Origin: Actinomycetes bacterium | Lineage (GTDB): Bacteria > Actinomycetota > Acidimicrobiia > Acidimicrobiales > RAAP-2 | Assembly (NCBI GenBank): GCA_021791635.1 | Contig: JAJYWF010000010.1 | Span: 1 to 41,449 of the forward strand | Length of the DNA: 41,449 bases | Direction: 5' to 3' | In this document: piece after piece, positions 32,895 through 41,155 of the stretch | How the letters are laid out: each line of letters starts with the position of its first letter | How positions within the stretch are numbered: position 1 is the first letter of the stretch | The notes under the pieces: model-generated | What the model saw: only the letters and a program-made list of their open reading frames with translations | What the model was told of the DNA's origin: nothing | Databases searched by the model: none | Position numbers and translations under genes: made by a program

Positions 32895-34265
32895 ATGACG
32901 GCGCCACGGGTCACGGTGGTGGTCCGCTCCTCTCCGGCCGACCGAGCCGGGATCCAGGTCGGTGACGAGGTCCTGGCCCTCAACGGCCACCGGCCCCGTG
33001 ACGTGATCGAGTACCAGCAGCTGGCGGACGGCTCCGAGGTCGAGATCGAGGTGAAGCGGGCCGCGGACTCGCGCTCGGATCTCCTCGACGTCCGCAAGGA
33101 GGCCGGTGAGCCGCTCGGGATCCAGGTGTCGTCAGCGGTCTTCGACCGGGTCCGGACGTGTGACAACCACTGCGCCTTCTGCTTCATCTACCAGCTCCCC
33201 AAGGGGATGAGGAAGAGCCTCTACCTGAAGGACGACGACTACCGGCTCTCCTTCCTCTACGGGAATTTCACCACCCTCACCCGCTTCACCGAGCTGGACG
33301 CCGAGCGGGTCCTGACCGAGCGGCTCGGACCCCTGTTCGTCTCGATCCACGCCACCGACCCCGAAGTGCGGGCCGGGCTGCTCCGCAACCCCAAGGGCGC
33401 GACCAGCCTGCGCTGGCTCCGGGTGCTCCTCGACGGTGGGATCGAGGTCCACGGTCAGATCGTGGTGTGCCCGGGCGTGAACAGCGGTGGAGTCCTCGTC
33501 GACACGCTGGCCGGAATTCTCGACCAGTACCCACGGCTGGCGTCGGTCGGTGTCGTACCGCTCGGGCTGAGCGCGTACTCCCACGAGCCCGAGATGCGGC
33601 CCCACACCCTCGAAGAGGCGATGGAGGTCTGCGACACCGTCTCGGAGTGGCAGGGCATATTCTCCACGGTGCTCGGACGCCGGCTCGTCTACGCCGCCGA
33701 CGAGTACTACCTCCTGGCCGGAAGGGAGTTGCCGCCGGCCGAGCACTACGACGGCTTCCCCCAGCACGAGAACGGCATCGGCATGGTCCGAGCCTTCGAG
33801 AGCGCGTTCTGGGGCTCGAGCGTGGCCGAGGACGGCGTACGCCCGGGCTTCTTCTCCTGGGTCGACGGCGCTCCACCGGCGGGCTACCGGGCCCGGCGGA
33901 CGGCGACCGGAGGCGGGGCCACACCGCCGTCGGCTCCCCGCCTGACGAAGGTGATCACCGGGACCTACGGAGCCCGGGTGCTGGCGCCGCTTCTCGCCGG
34001 CCTCGGGCGCCGGGATGTGGAGCTGCTCGAAGTCGAGAACCGGTTCTTCGGGGGGAACATCGGGGTAGCCGGCCTGCTGACCGGCACCGACGTGGCCGGT
34101 GCCACCAGCTCCGGCTCCGCCGAAGCCCGCTACCTGCTCCCCGACGCGTGCCTCTCCGACGGTCGGTTCCTCGACGGGATGACCGTGACGGATCTCCCAC
34201 GTCCGGTCGAAGTCGTGCCCGCTGACGGGCACTCTCTCCGGATGGCGCTCGAGGGTGCCCGATGA
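32895..34265 (+). CDS. DUF512 protein with PDZ-like and radical-SAM-type domains
   Basis: The product has 456 residues. Residues 1-65 form a PDZ-like module (SPADRAGIQVGDEVLALNGHRPRDVIEY). The next domain carries a CX3CX2C cluster, TCDNHCAFCFIYQLPKGMR, typical of radical-SAM-like iron-sulfur enzymes, followed by LYLKDDDYRLSFLYGNFTTL. The DUF512 domain is C-terminal. The family is often found next to der, and its reaction is unknown. It overlaps der as ATGA, so an accessory role in GTPase or ribosome maturation is plausible but inferred. Confidence 0.92.
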   Translation: MTAPRVTVVVRSSPADRAGIQVGDEVLALNGHRPRDVIEYQQLADGSEVEIEVKRAADSRSDLLDVRKEAGEPLGIQVSSAVFDRVRTCDNHCAFCFIYQLPKGMRKSLYLKDDDYRLSFLYGNFTTLTRFTELDAERVLTERLGPLFVSIHATDPEVRAGLLRNPKGATSLRWLRVLLDGGIEVHGQIVVCPGVNSGGVLVDTLAGILDQYPRLASVGVVPLGLSAYSHEPEMRPHTLEEAMEVCDTVSEWQGIFSTVLGRRLVYAADEYYLLAGRELPPAEHYDGFPQHENGIGMVRAFESAFWGSSVAEDGVRPGFFSWVDGAPPAGYRARRTATGGGATPPSAPRLTKVITGTYGARVLAPLLAGLGRRDVELLEVENRFFGGNIGVAGLLTGTDVAGATSSGSAEARYLLPDACLSDGRFLDGMTVTDLPRPVEVVPADGHSLRMALEGAR

Positions 34266-35623
34266 CCGCCGGGGAAGTCGCAGGAGGGCCGAGGGCGCGC
34301 CCACTGGTGGTGGTGGCGGGACGGCCGAACGTGGGCAAGTCGTCGCTGGTGAACCGGATCGTCGGGCATCGGGTGGCGGTGGTGGAGGAGTCCCCAGGGG
34401 TGACGAGGGACCGCAAGGCGGTCGACGCCGAGTGGTGCAGCGTCCCGTTCCGCCTGATGGACACCGGTGGCTGGATGGCTCGGGGCGGAGCACTCGACGC
34501 CAAGGTGAGCCGTCAGGCCGAGCAGGCCATCGCCGAAGCCGACCTGGTCCTGTTCGTCGTGGACGTGAACGTGGGGGTCACCGAAGAGGACGAGGCGGCA
34601 GCTCGCGCCGTCCTCCGAGCCGGGGTGCCGGTTCGTCTGGTGGCCAACAAGGTGGACGACGGCGGGCGCGAACCGGCGGCCTGGGAGTTCGTGTCGCTCG
34701 GGATGGGCGACCCGTGGCCGGTAAGCGCCATTCACGGTCGGGGGACCGGCGATCTTCTCGACGAGGTGGTTCGCAGCCTGGCCCCGAGTGTGCCGGAAGG
34801 TGCTGCGGTGTCGGACGAACAGACGCTCGATCTCGAGCTCGATGCCCACCCCGGCCCTCCGAGCATCGCCCTCGTCGGTCGCCCGAACGTGGGGAAGTCC
34901 ACCCTGTTCAACCGGCTCATCGGCGAGGAGCGATCGATCGTCCACGACATGCCCGGGACCACCCGCGACACGATCGACACGGTGGTCACCACGGCCGAAG
35001 GCGCGCTCCGGTTCGTCGACACCGCCGGAATGCGCCGACCGGCCCGAGCCGAGAGGGGAGTGGAGTCGTACTCGGTGCTGCGAGCCCTCGATGCCCTCGA
35101 TCGGGCGGACATCGCCATGCTGGTGGTCGACGCCACGGTGGGCGCGACCCACCAGGACCAGCGTCTGGCTGAGCGAATCGGCGTCTCGGGCTGTGCCGCG
35201 GTGGTGGTGGTGAACAAGTGGGACCTGATCTCGGCAACAGAACGAGACGAGGTCCTGTCGGGAGTAGGGGATCGGCTGGCCTTCCTCGGCATGGCACCGG
35301 TCCTCAAGGTCTCGGCCACGTCGGGCCGGGGAGTGCACCGGATCGTGCCGGCCCTTCACGCCGCCGTCGACTCCTACCACCAGAGGATCCCGACTGGTGC
35401 CCTCAACCGTGCCCTGAACGAGATCCAAGCCGCCCAAGCCGCGCCTGGGGCCCGTATCCGTTACGGGGTGCAAGGGGCCGTTGACCCTCCCACGTTCACC
35501 CTGTTCGCGACGGGCCGGATGCCCCAGACGTACCTGCGCTTCGTGGAGAGGAAGCTGCGCGAGAAGTTCGACCTGGGGTCCACCCCGCTCAAGCTGCGGG
35601 TCCGGGCCGGAGGCGGACGCTGA
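34262..35623 (+). CDS. der: Ribosome-assembly GTPase Der (EngA)
   Basis: The product has 453 residues with two tandem GTPase domains. The first P-loop is GRPNVGKSSLVNRI, with DTGGW and NKVDD. The second is GRPNVGKSTLFNRL, with PGTTRDTID, DTAGMRRP and NKWDL. A C-terminal KH-like domain ends the protein (FATGRMPQTYLRFVERKLREKFDLGSTPLK in outline). Der acts in 50S subunit maturation. ATG 34262 overlaps the DUF512 stop (ATGA). The position after cmk and plsC matches Rv1712-Rv1713. Confidence 0.97.
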   Translation: MTAGEVAGGPRARPLVVVAGRPNVGKSSLVNRIVGHRVAVVEESPGVTRDRKAVDAEWCSVPFRLMDTGGWMARGGALDAKVSRQAEQAIAEADLVLFVVDVNVGVTEEDEAAARAVLRAGVPVRLVANKVDDGGREPAAWEFVSLGMGDPWPVSAIHGRGTGDLLDEVVRSLAPSVPEGAAVSDEQTLDLELDAHPGPPSIALVGRPNVGKSTLFNRLIGEERSIVHDMPGTTRDTIDTVVTTAEGALRFVDTAGMRRPARAERGVESYSVLRALDALDRADIAMLVVDATVGATHQDQRLAERIGVSGCAAVVVVNKWDLISATERDEVLSGVGDRLAFLGMAPVLKVSATSGRGVHRIVPALHAAVDSYHQRIPTGALNRALNEIQAAQAAPGARIRYGVQGAVDPPTFTLFATGRMPQTYLRFVERKLREKFDLGSTPLKLRVRAGGGR

Positions 35624-35635
35624 GGGGCGCTGGCG

Positions 35636-35839
35636 ATGGCGTGGTGCGAAGAGTGCGATCGGCTGGTGGAGGACGAGGAGCTCGACGAGGACGGGGCGTG
35701 CCCGAAGTGCGGCACGGTCCTCGAAGAGCAGGAACGCCCCCCGGTGCCCTGGTACTTCAAGGCCATGCTCGTCGCATCGGTGATCTACCTTGGCTACCGG
35801 GCGTACCAGGGCATCACGTGGGTGGTCCACCACGCGTGA
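35636..35839 (+). CDS. Zinc-ribbon membrane microprotein
   Basis: The product has 67 residues. An N-terminal zinc ribbon has two Cys pairs, WCEEC and CPKC, separated by an acidic DEDEELDEDG-like stretch. A single transmembrane helix follows at about 42-62 (WYFKAMLVASVIYLGYRAY). The start has GAGGGG upstream and lies 13 nt after the der stop, so it is in the der operon. No function is known; a membrane-tethered metal- or protein-binding role is a guess. Confidence 0.78.
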   Translation: MAWCEECDRLVEDEELDEDGACPKCGTVLEEQERPPVPWYFKAMLVASVIYLGYRAYQGITWVVHHA

Positions 35840-35883
35840 TCCGCTCCGGACAGGCTGAAGTTTCGCTCCGACCCGAGTTCCCT

Positions 35884-35889
35884 TAGGGT
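35884..35889 (+). promoter_or_regulatory. -10 hexamer TAGGGT before the gamma-CA-like gene
   Basis: TAGGGT ends 8 nt before ATG 35898, a leaderless-type arrangement, and no ribosome binding site is present. Confidence 0.4.
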
Positions 35890-35897
35890 CGCGGGCC

Positions 35898-36416
35898 ATG
35901 ACCATCTACGAGCTCGACGGACTCACTCCCCGCATCCACCCCGACGCGTATGTGCATCCCGACGCGGTGGTCATCGGCGACGTCGAGGTGGGAGCCGAAG
36001 CCTCGATCTGGCCCGGAGCAGTCCTCCGAGGTGACTATGGGTCCATCGCCGTGGGCGAACGCTCGTCAGTCCAGGACGGGACCGTAGTCCACGCCGGGCC
36101 CGGGTTCCCTACGGTGATCGGCCGGAGCTGTGTCGTCGGCCACCTCGCTCACCTGGAAGGCTGCAGCTTGGAGGACGAGTCCCTGGTGGGATCGGGGTCG
36201 GTGGTGCTCCACCACGCCGTCATCGGGACCGGGGCCACGGTCGGCGCCAACGCCGTGGTTCCGAACCGCATGCAGGTCCCGCCTGGCGCCCTGGCCCTCG
36301 GAGTCCCAGCCCAGATTCGACCCGGTGCGTCGAGCCTGGAGATCATCCGGCTCTCAGCCGACGAGTACGTGGGGAACGCCCGTCGTTACCGCCAGGAGCT
36401 CCGGGTGGTCAGCTGA
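35898..36416 (+). CDS. Gamma-carbonic-anhydrase-like left-handed beta-helix protein
   Basis: The product has 172 residues made of hexapeptide repeats (IGDVEVGAEASIWPGAVLRGD, SSVQDGTVVHAG, IGTGATVGANAVV), the YrdA/gamma-CA fold, normally a trimer with metal at subunit interfaces. The usual ligands are the His of VIH and two His in GHGAVLHGC. Here VVH is present, but the second motif reads GHLAHLEGC: the first His is kept, the last is Glu, and another His sits two residues earlier. Activity as a carbonic anhydrase is therefore uncertain. Convergent with the MFS gene, 8 bp away. Confidence 0.88.
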   Translation: MTIYELDGLTPRIHPDAYVHPDAVVIGDVEVGAEASIWPGAVLRGDYGSIAVGERSSVQDGTVVHAGPGFPTVIGRSCVVGHLAHLEGCSLEDESLVGSGSVVLHHAVIGTGATVGANAVVPNRMQVPPGALALGVPAQIRPGASSLEIIRLSADEYVGNARRYRQELRVVS

Positions 36417-36424
36417 AGTCCGTG

Positions 36425-38308
36425 TCAGCGCGGGATGCTCGGGGTCCGGTTCGCTCCGCCGCTCCCCACCGAAGCCTCCTCGGGGAAGGGCAGCTCGACG
36501 GAGTCGACGGCAACCTGGTTGACATCGGTGGCCACCGGTGCCTCGGTCGGCGCACCCGGGGCGGTCCCGACGTAGCGGGCGGACTCCAGGATCCGGTGCT
36601 CCCCGCGCATCCACGAGGCGGCCGCAGCCAGAAGGCACATCACCAGTGCGAACACGAACACCACCACCAGGCCGTCGTGGAAGGGACCCGAGATCACGGT
36701 GGGGAAGAACCGCTTTCCGGTGAGCGTGGCTGCTGAGGACGGGCTGAGCCGGCCGAGCACCCGGGGTCCGAGGAGCTGGGACATCGGGTTGTACCCGAGG
36801 AAGCTGGCGAAGAGGTAGCCCATGGGTGGCAGGTGGGCGAGTGCCGCCGCCGAAGCCGTGGGCACGCCGTGGGCGGTCAACCCCTTATAGGGCGTGGACG
36901 GCATGCTCGATGCCAACCCGACGATCATGAGGGAGAAGAACACCCCCATCGACAGAGGCATCCCGGTGTTCATGAACGTGGTCCGCATACCCGAAGCCGC
37001 GCCCCGATGCTCGGCAGGGGCCGAGTTCATGATCGCCGCCATGTTCGGCGCGGCGAACAGGCCCATAGCCACGCCGTTCGTCAGAGCCAGGAGCGCGAAC
37101 ACCGGATAGGAGAAGTTCACCGGGATCACCAGGAAGAGCCCGAACGACGCTGCGGCGAGGATCATGCCCCCGGTGGCGAAGTAGCGCGCCCCGTAGCGGT
37201 CCGACAGGGCCCCGGCCAGCGGGCTGGCGGCGAGGAAGCCGAACGTGAACGGGAGCAGGTAGATACCGGCCCACAGCGGGGTGACCGAGTAGGAGTACCC
37301 GTGAAGGGGCAGCCAGATCCCCTGAAGCCAGATGACCAGGATGAACATGAGGCCACCACGACCGATCGCCGCCAGGAGACTGGCCACGTTCCCGGCGGTG
37401 AAGGCCCGTATCCGGAAGAGGGACATCTGGAACATCGGGTCGGACACTCTGGTCTCGATCACGGCGAAGGCGGCCAGGACGACGACGCCGCCGATCAGGC
37501 ACGAGAGCACCAGGGGACTGGTCCAACCCATGGTGTCGTGCCCGTAAGGGCGTATGCCGTAGGTGATGCCGACCAGGATGGCCGTGAGACCGGCGGCGAA
37601 CGTGACGTTCCCGGTCCAGTCGATCCGTGACGGCGTCCTGATCCCCCGCTCTTCCAGCTTCCAGTAGGCCCAGATGGTGGCGAAGACCCCGATGGGGACG
37701 TTGATGAGGAACACCAGGCGCCAGTCGATGCTGGCCAGCACACCACCGAGGACCAGACCCACGAAGCTGCCGACGATCCCGGCGATGGTGTTCACACCCA
37801 TGGCCATCCCGCGTTCTTCGGCGGGGAAGGCGTCGGTGAGGATGGCCCCCGAGTTGGCGAAGAGGAACGAGGCTCCGATCCCCTGGACCATCCGGACGAT
37901 GATGAACGCCAGCGCGCCCGGCGATCCGTGCCAGGGTTCGAAGGCCAGGAAGGCCGAGGCCACGGTGAAGATGACGAAGCCGAGGTTGTAGGTGCGGACC
38001 CGCCCGAAGATGTCCCCCAGGCGTCCGACGGTGACCACCAGGACGGCCACCACGAGCATGTAGCCCATCAGCACCCACAGCAGGTACGAGAAGTTCGCCG
38101 GGTCCAAGGGATTGAGGTGGATCCCGCGAAAGATGGCCGGGAGTGCGATGATCAGGGCCGAGCCGTCGATGGCGGCCATGAGGATGCCGATGGTGGTGTT
38201 GGAGAGGGCGATCCACTTGTACCGGTCCGAAGGAGCCTTGGCCAGGGCAGTACCGACCCCGTTCGGAGAGCTCGTGCCGTTCGTCGTGCCCCTGTCGCCC
38301 CGGTTCAT
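36425..38308 (-). CDS. MFS drug exporter, DHA2 (EmrB/QacA) family, 14 helices
   Basis: The product has 627 residues with about 14 transmembrane helices. Helix 1 carries the DHA2 pattern [16 protein letters not shown]. The loop after helix 2 has [17 protein letters not shown] (motif A), and motif C-like glycines lie in helix 5 ([16 protein letters not shown]). It should export drugs or toxic metabolites by proton antiport. ATG 38308 has an AAGGGTGG ribosome binding site. A hydrophilic C-terminal tail of about 50 residues is present. A MarR regulator is transcribed divergently 232 bp away and probably controls it. Confidence 0.93.
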   Translation of the reverse strand: MNRGDRGTTNGTSSPNGVGTALAKAPSDRYKWIALSNTTIGILMAAIDGSALIIALPAIFRGIHLNPLDPANFSYLLWVLMGYMLVVAVLVVTVGRLGDIFGRVRTYNLGFVIFTVASAFLAFEPWHGSPGALAFIIVRMVQGIGASFLFANSGAILTDAFPAEERGMAMGVNTIAGIVGSFVGLVLGGVLASIDWRLVFLINVPIGVFATIWAYWKLEERGIRTPSRIDWTGNVTFAAGLTAILVGITYGIRPYGHDTMGWTSPLVLSCLIGGVVVLAAFAVIETRVSDPMFQMSLFRIRAFTAGNVASLLAAIGRGGLMFILVIWLQGIWLPLHGYSYSVTPLWAGIYLLPFTFGFLAASPLAGALSDRYGARYFATGGMILAAASFGLFLVIPVNFSYPVFALLALTNGVAMGLFAAPNMAAIMNSAPAEHRGAASGMRTTFMNTGMPLSMGVFFSLMIVGLASSMPSTPYKGLTAHGVPTASAAALAHLPPMGYLFASFLGYNPMSQLLGPRVLGRLSPSSAATLTGKRFFPTVISGPFHDGLVVVFVFALVMCLLAAAASWMRGEHRILESARYVGTAPGAPTEAPVATDVNQVAVDSVELPFPEEASVGSGGANRTPSIPR

Positions 38309-38509
38309 CGTTCCACCCTTCGCATCGTCGTCGCGTCTCTCGTCGGCTACCGCAGGCCCTCGCGGCCCCGCCGATCCTGCCGGGAAGACCTTCGACCCGG
38401 TGCCCGGCGCTGGGTCCCGGACCTGGGAATCGTCCCCTCGACCTGGGATCCGGCGGCTCCCCGTATCGGATCGGACCGGGTCGGTTCCCGCATCTCACAC
38501 CTCGTGCCG

Positions 38510-38536
38510 AGTATTATTATACTGATGAACTATCAG
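38510..38536. promoter_or_regulatory. AT-rich dyad operator/promoter between MFS and marR genes
   Basis: Two adjoining dyads occur: AGTAT-TATT-ATACT (38510-38523) and CTGAT-GAACT-ATCAG (38522-38536). The tract stands out against the GC-rich surroundings. It contains a consensus TATAAT on the minus strand (38516-38521) and TATACT on the plus strand (38518-38523), so promoters for both genes probably overlap a MarR-type binding site. The exporter would have an mRNA leader of about 200 nt. Confidence 0.6.
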
Positions 38537-38540
38537 GGTC

Positions 38541-39083
38541 ATGCACCATCGTTCCGACACCGACCGGCCTCCGGCCGACCCCGTGCCTGAGAAGACGCGG
38601 GCGCCGTCGCCTCGGGGCGAGCGGGATGGTGGCCGGTCTCTCGGCGCCGACCGAGGCGCCCGGCTGGACCGACTGGCCGAGCTCCTACCGGCCATCCAGA
38701 CCCGGGTTCGGGCCACCAAGCCGCCAGAGCTCACGGCCGAGCTCGGATCGGTCACGTTGCACCAGCTCGAGGCCGTACGGCTGGTGCAGCCAGACGGGCT
38801 CACCATGAGCCGCCTGGCCGAGGCGCTCGACATTTCCGAGAGCGCGGCCACGGCGTTGGTCGACCGCCTGGTGCGACACGGTCTCATCGAACGGGCCGAG
38901 GACCCAGAGGACCGCCGAGTGGTCCGGATCGTCCCTTCCGAACGATCACGGGAGCTGGCCGATCGTTTCGTGGCCCACCAGCGGGCCGTGCTGGAAGAGG
39001 CATTCGTGGTCCTCGACGACGAGGATCTCGCGACTCTGGTGGATCTGTTGGACCGGGTGGTCTCTCGGATGGCGCAGTGCTAG
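38541..39083 (+). CDS. MarR family transcriptional regulator
   Basis: The product has 180 residues. A Pro/Arg-rich N-terminal extension (about 40 residues) precedes the winged-helix domain: LHQLEAVRLVQPDGLTMSRLAEAL, ISESAATALVDRLVRHGLIERAED as recognition helix and turn, and PEDRRVVRI as the wing with the conserved DxR. The C-terminal helices would form the dimer interface. It is divergent from an MFS exporter with an AT-rich double dyad directly before the ATG, so autoregulation and ligand-relieved repression of the pump are expected (inference). Confidence 0.9.
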   Translation: MHHRSDTDRPPADPVPEKTRAPSPRGERDGGRSLGADRGARLDRLAELLPAIQTRVRATKPPELTAELGSVTLHQLEAVRLVQPDGLTMSRLAEALDISESAATALVDRLVRHGLIERAEDPEDRRVVRIVPSERSRELADRFVAHQRAVLEEAFVVLDDEDLATLVDLLDRVVSRMAQC

Positions 39084-39102
39084 CCCACACTGCCCGAAGG
39101 AC

Positions 39103-39717
39103 GTGGTCGAGGCTCGGGGAGTCGCGACAGTTCCCGGCGGAGTGGTGACGTCGGGGTTCGACGGGCGCTCCTACCAGAAGCGCTTCGACACGTTGGCGCG
39201 CCAAGGCGTCGACGTCCACGGCGAAGCCACGTTCGTCCGCTCGTTCAGCCCCCGGTCGGTGCTGGATGCCGGCTGCGGGACCGGGCGGGTGGCGATCGAA
39301 CTGGACCGCCACGGGATCGAAGTGGTGGGGGTCGACGTCGATCCTTCGATGATCGCCGAAGCTCGTCGGCGCGCTCCGGGGCTGGTCTGGCAGCTCTGTG
39401 ACCTGGCCGACCTCGATCTCGGCCGGAATTTCGACGTGGTGGTGATGGCCGGAAACGTTCCACGGTTCTGCCGACCCGAACGGCGCAGAGATCTGGTCCG
39501 GGCATGTGCCGGCCACGTGGTCGAGGGCGGGGTGCTCGTCGCCGGCTTCGTGCTCGATCCGGAGTACGACGTCGACCAGTACGACAGCGTGTGTGCCGAT
39601 GCCGGCATGGATCTCCAAGAGCGCTTCGCCACGTGGGAGCGTGGGCGATACCGCCCAGGAGACCGGTATGCGGTGTCCGTCCACAGGCGCTCGTCGGGCG
39701 TCCAGATGAGCTCATGA
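39103..39717 (+). CDS. Class I SAM-dependent methyltransferase
   Basis: The product has up to 204 residues. SAM-binding motif I is VLDAGCGTGRVAIEL, followed by GVDVDPSMIAEAR (motif II acidic residue) and LCDLADLDLG. FDVVVMAGNVPRF is the post-motif strand. The substrate is unknown. GTG 39103 is 19 nt after the marR stop; GTG 39142 or 39145, just before GFDGRSYQKRF, may be the true start because the first 13-14 residues are not family-like. It is probably cotranscribed with marR. Confidence 0.85.
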   Translation: MVEARGVATVPGGVVTSGFDGRSYQKRFDTLARQGVDVHGEATFVRSFSPRSVLDAGCGTGRVAIELDRHGIEVVGVDVDPSMIAEARRRAPGLVWQLCDLADLDLGRNFDVVVMAGNVPRFCRPERRRDLVRACAGHVVEGGVLVAGFVLDPEYDVDQYDSVCADAGMDLQERFATWERGRYRPGDRYAVSVHRRSSGVQMSS

Positions 39718-39750
39718 CCCCGGTCCTGGCTCACGACATCGGAGCACCGG

Positions 39751-39756
39751 TAGCGT
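39751..39756 (+). promoter_or_regulatory. -10 hexamer TAGCGT before the serine hydrolase gene
   Basis: TAGCGT lies 31 nt before ATG 39788. Unlike most promoters in the window it would give a short leader that includes the AAAGGAGAG ribosome binding site. Confidence 0.4.
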
Positions 39757-39787
39757 CGACGACGATCGAGACCGAAAGGAGAGCAGT

Positions 39788-41038
39788 ATGACCGCGGAGT
39801 CGGGTCAGGTGGAAGGTTGGACGGATCCGGAGTTCGAACCGGTGCGCGACGCCTTCGTACGGAACTTCGAGAAGGGAGACGAGGTCGGCGCGGCGTTCGC
39901 TGCCTACCACCGGGGACGAAAAGTCGTGGACCTGTGGGGAGGGATCGCCAACACCGAGACCGGTGCACCTTGGGAGGAGGACACGATCGTCCTGGTGTAC
40001 TCCACCACCAAGGGCATCACGGCCATGTGCGCCAATCGCCTCGCCCAAGAGGGACGACTCGACGTCAATTCGCCGGTCGCCCGGTACTGGCCGGAGTTCG
40101 AGCAGGCGGGCAAGGGGGACGTGACCGTGGCCGATCTCCTGGCCCACCGTGCCGGTCTGGCCTGGGTGGACGGGACCATGTCCACCGCCGACGCCCTGGC
40201 CTGGGAGCCCGTGATCAAGGCCCTCGAGGCCCAGAAGCCGTCGTGGGAACCCGGAACGGCGCACGGGTACCACGCCACCACGTTCGGTTGGCTGGTCGGA
40301 GAGGTGATCCGCCGCGTCTCGGGACGGAGCGTAGGCACCTACCTCCGTGACGAGGTCACCGGGCCTCTCGGCGCGAGCTTCTTCATCGGCCTCCCGGACT
40401 CCGAGCACCACCGACCGGCCCGGTTGATCTCGTTCCTCGACGCCCTGGCCTCCGGGCAGGCGGTGGCCGAGGCTCCGGCCGGGCCCGGCTTGACGGAGAT
40501 GGCCGAGTTGGCCAAGACGTACCTGGCCCCCGGCCAACCGCTCTTCCTCGCTCTCGGAGCCCCCGGGGGTGCGCTGTCGAGGCAGGACATCTGGAACAGC
40601 CCTGAGCTGTGGTCGGCCGAGATCCCGGCGGCCAACGGCATGTGTGACGCCCGCTCCCTGGCCGCCCTTTACGCGTCGTGCATCGGTGACCTCGAGCTCT
40701 CCGGCGAGGGGAGCTTCCGCCTGCTCGAAGACGACCAGCTGGACCGGGCGCTCGAACAGCAGACGCAGGGTCCAGACACCGTGCTCTTGGGACTCGACCT
40801 GCAGTGGGGATTGGGCTTCATGCTCAACCGCGGGATGATCGCCGACTCCGGCATGGGGGGATTTCGCAGCTTCGGGCACTTCGGAATGGGGGGTTCGGTC
40901 GGATGGGGCGACCCCGACGCCGGCCTGGGCATGGGGTACGTCATGAACCGGATGTCGATGGGCATGGCCGGGGACAAGCGGAGCTACCGGCTGATGGCCG
41001 CGACCATCGAGGCGGCGCGGCGAGCCGACGGGGACTGA
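39788..41038 (+). CDS. Serine beta-lactamase-like hydrolase / esterase (class C fold)
   Basis: The product has 416 residues without a signal peptide, so it is probably cytosolic. The SxxK nucleophile motif is YSTTKGITAM. The Tyr motif is HGYHATTFGWLVGEV, and a late FGHFGMGG (HxG-like) replaces KTG. LLAHRAGLAWVDG and the GYVMNRM end are typical of the beta-lactamase-fold esterase group (PF00144) rather than true AmpC. Substrates may be short-chain esters or amides. ATG 39788 has a strong AAAGGAGAG ribosome binding site. Confidence 0.9.
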   Translation: MTAESGQVEGWTDPEFEPVRDAFVRNFEKGDEVGAAFAAYHRGRKVVDLWGGIANTETGAPWEEDTIVLVYSTTKGITAMCANRLAQEGRLDVNSPVARYWPEFEQAGKGDVTVADLLAHRAGLAWVDGTMSTADALAWEPVIKALEAQKPSWEPGTAHGYHATTFGWLVGEVIRRVSGRSVGTYLRDEVTGPLGASFFIGLPDSEHHRPARLISFLDALASGQAVAEAPAGPGLTEMAELAKTYLAPGQPLFLALGAPGGALSRQDIWNSPELWSAEIPAANGMCDARSLAALYASCIGDLELSGEGSFRLLEDDQLDRALEQQTQGPDTVLLGLDLQWGLGFMLNRGMIADSGMGGFRSFGHFGMGGSVGWGDPDAGLGMGYVMNRMSMGMAGDKRSYRLMAATIEAARRADGD

Positions 41039-41057
41039 GCGACCTCGCCGGGACGTC

Positions 41058-41063
41058 TACACT
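41058..41063 (+). promoter_or_regulatory. -10 hexamer TACACT for tRNA-Pro
   Basis: TACACT lies 14 nt before the mature 5' end of the tRNA, a normal distance for a tRNA promoter with a short 5' leader. Confidence 0.45.
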
Positions 41064-41077
41064 GCCGGGTGTACCGG

Positions 41078-41155
41078 CGGGCTGTGGCGCAGCTTGGTTA
41101 GCGCGCTTGACTGGGGGTCAAGAGGTCCCGGGTTCAAATCCCGGCAGCCCGACCA
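41078..41155 (+). tRNA. tRNA-Pro (anticodon GGG)
   Basis: The acceptor stem pairs CGGGCTG with CAGCCCG. The D-arm contains AGCTTGGTTAGC. The anticodon stem CTTGA/TCAAG encloses the loop CTGGGGG, giving anticodon GGG, which reads CCC and CCU. The T-arm is CCGGGTTCAAATCCCGG. The 3' CCA is encoded. The cloverleaf is complete. Confidence 0.97.

Noticed and set aside
34130-35905. 591-codon minus-strand frame opposite der
   Set aside because: der and DUF512 are unambiguous on the plus strand; the antisense product is Arg/His/Gly-rich without motifs, usual for GC-rich codon bias.
36412-36429. GCTGA...TCAGC inverted repeat between the gamma-CA-like and MFS stop codons as a bidirectional terminator
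   Set aside because: Only 5 bp, and it arises because both convergent genes end in a GC followed by TGA; no T-tract.
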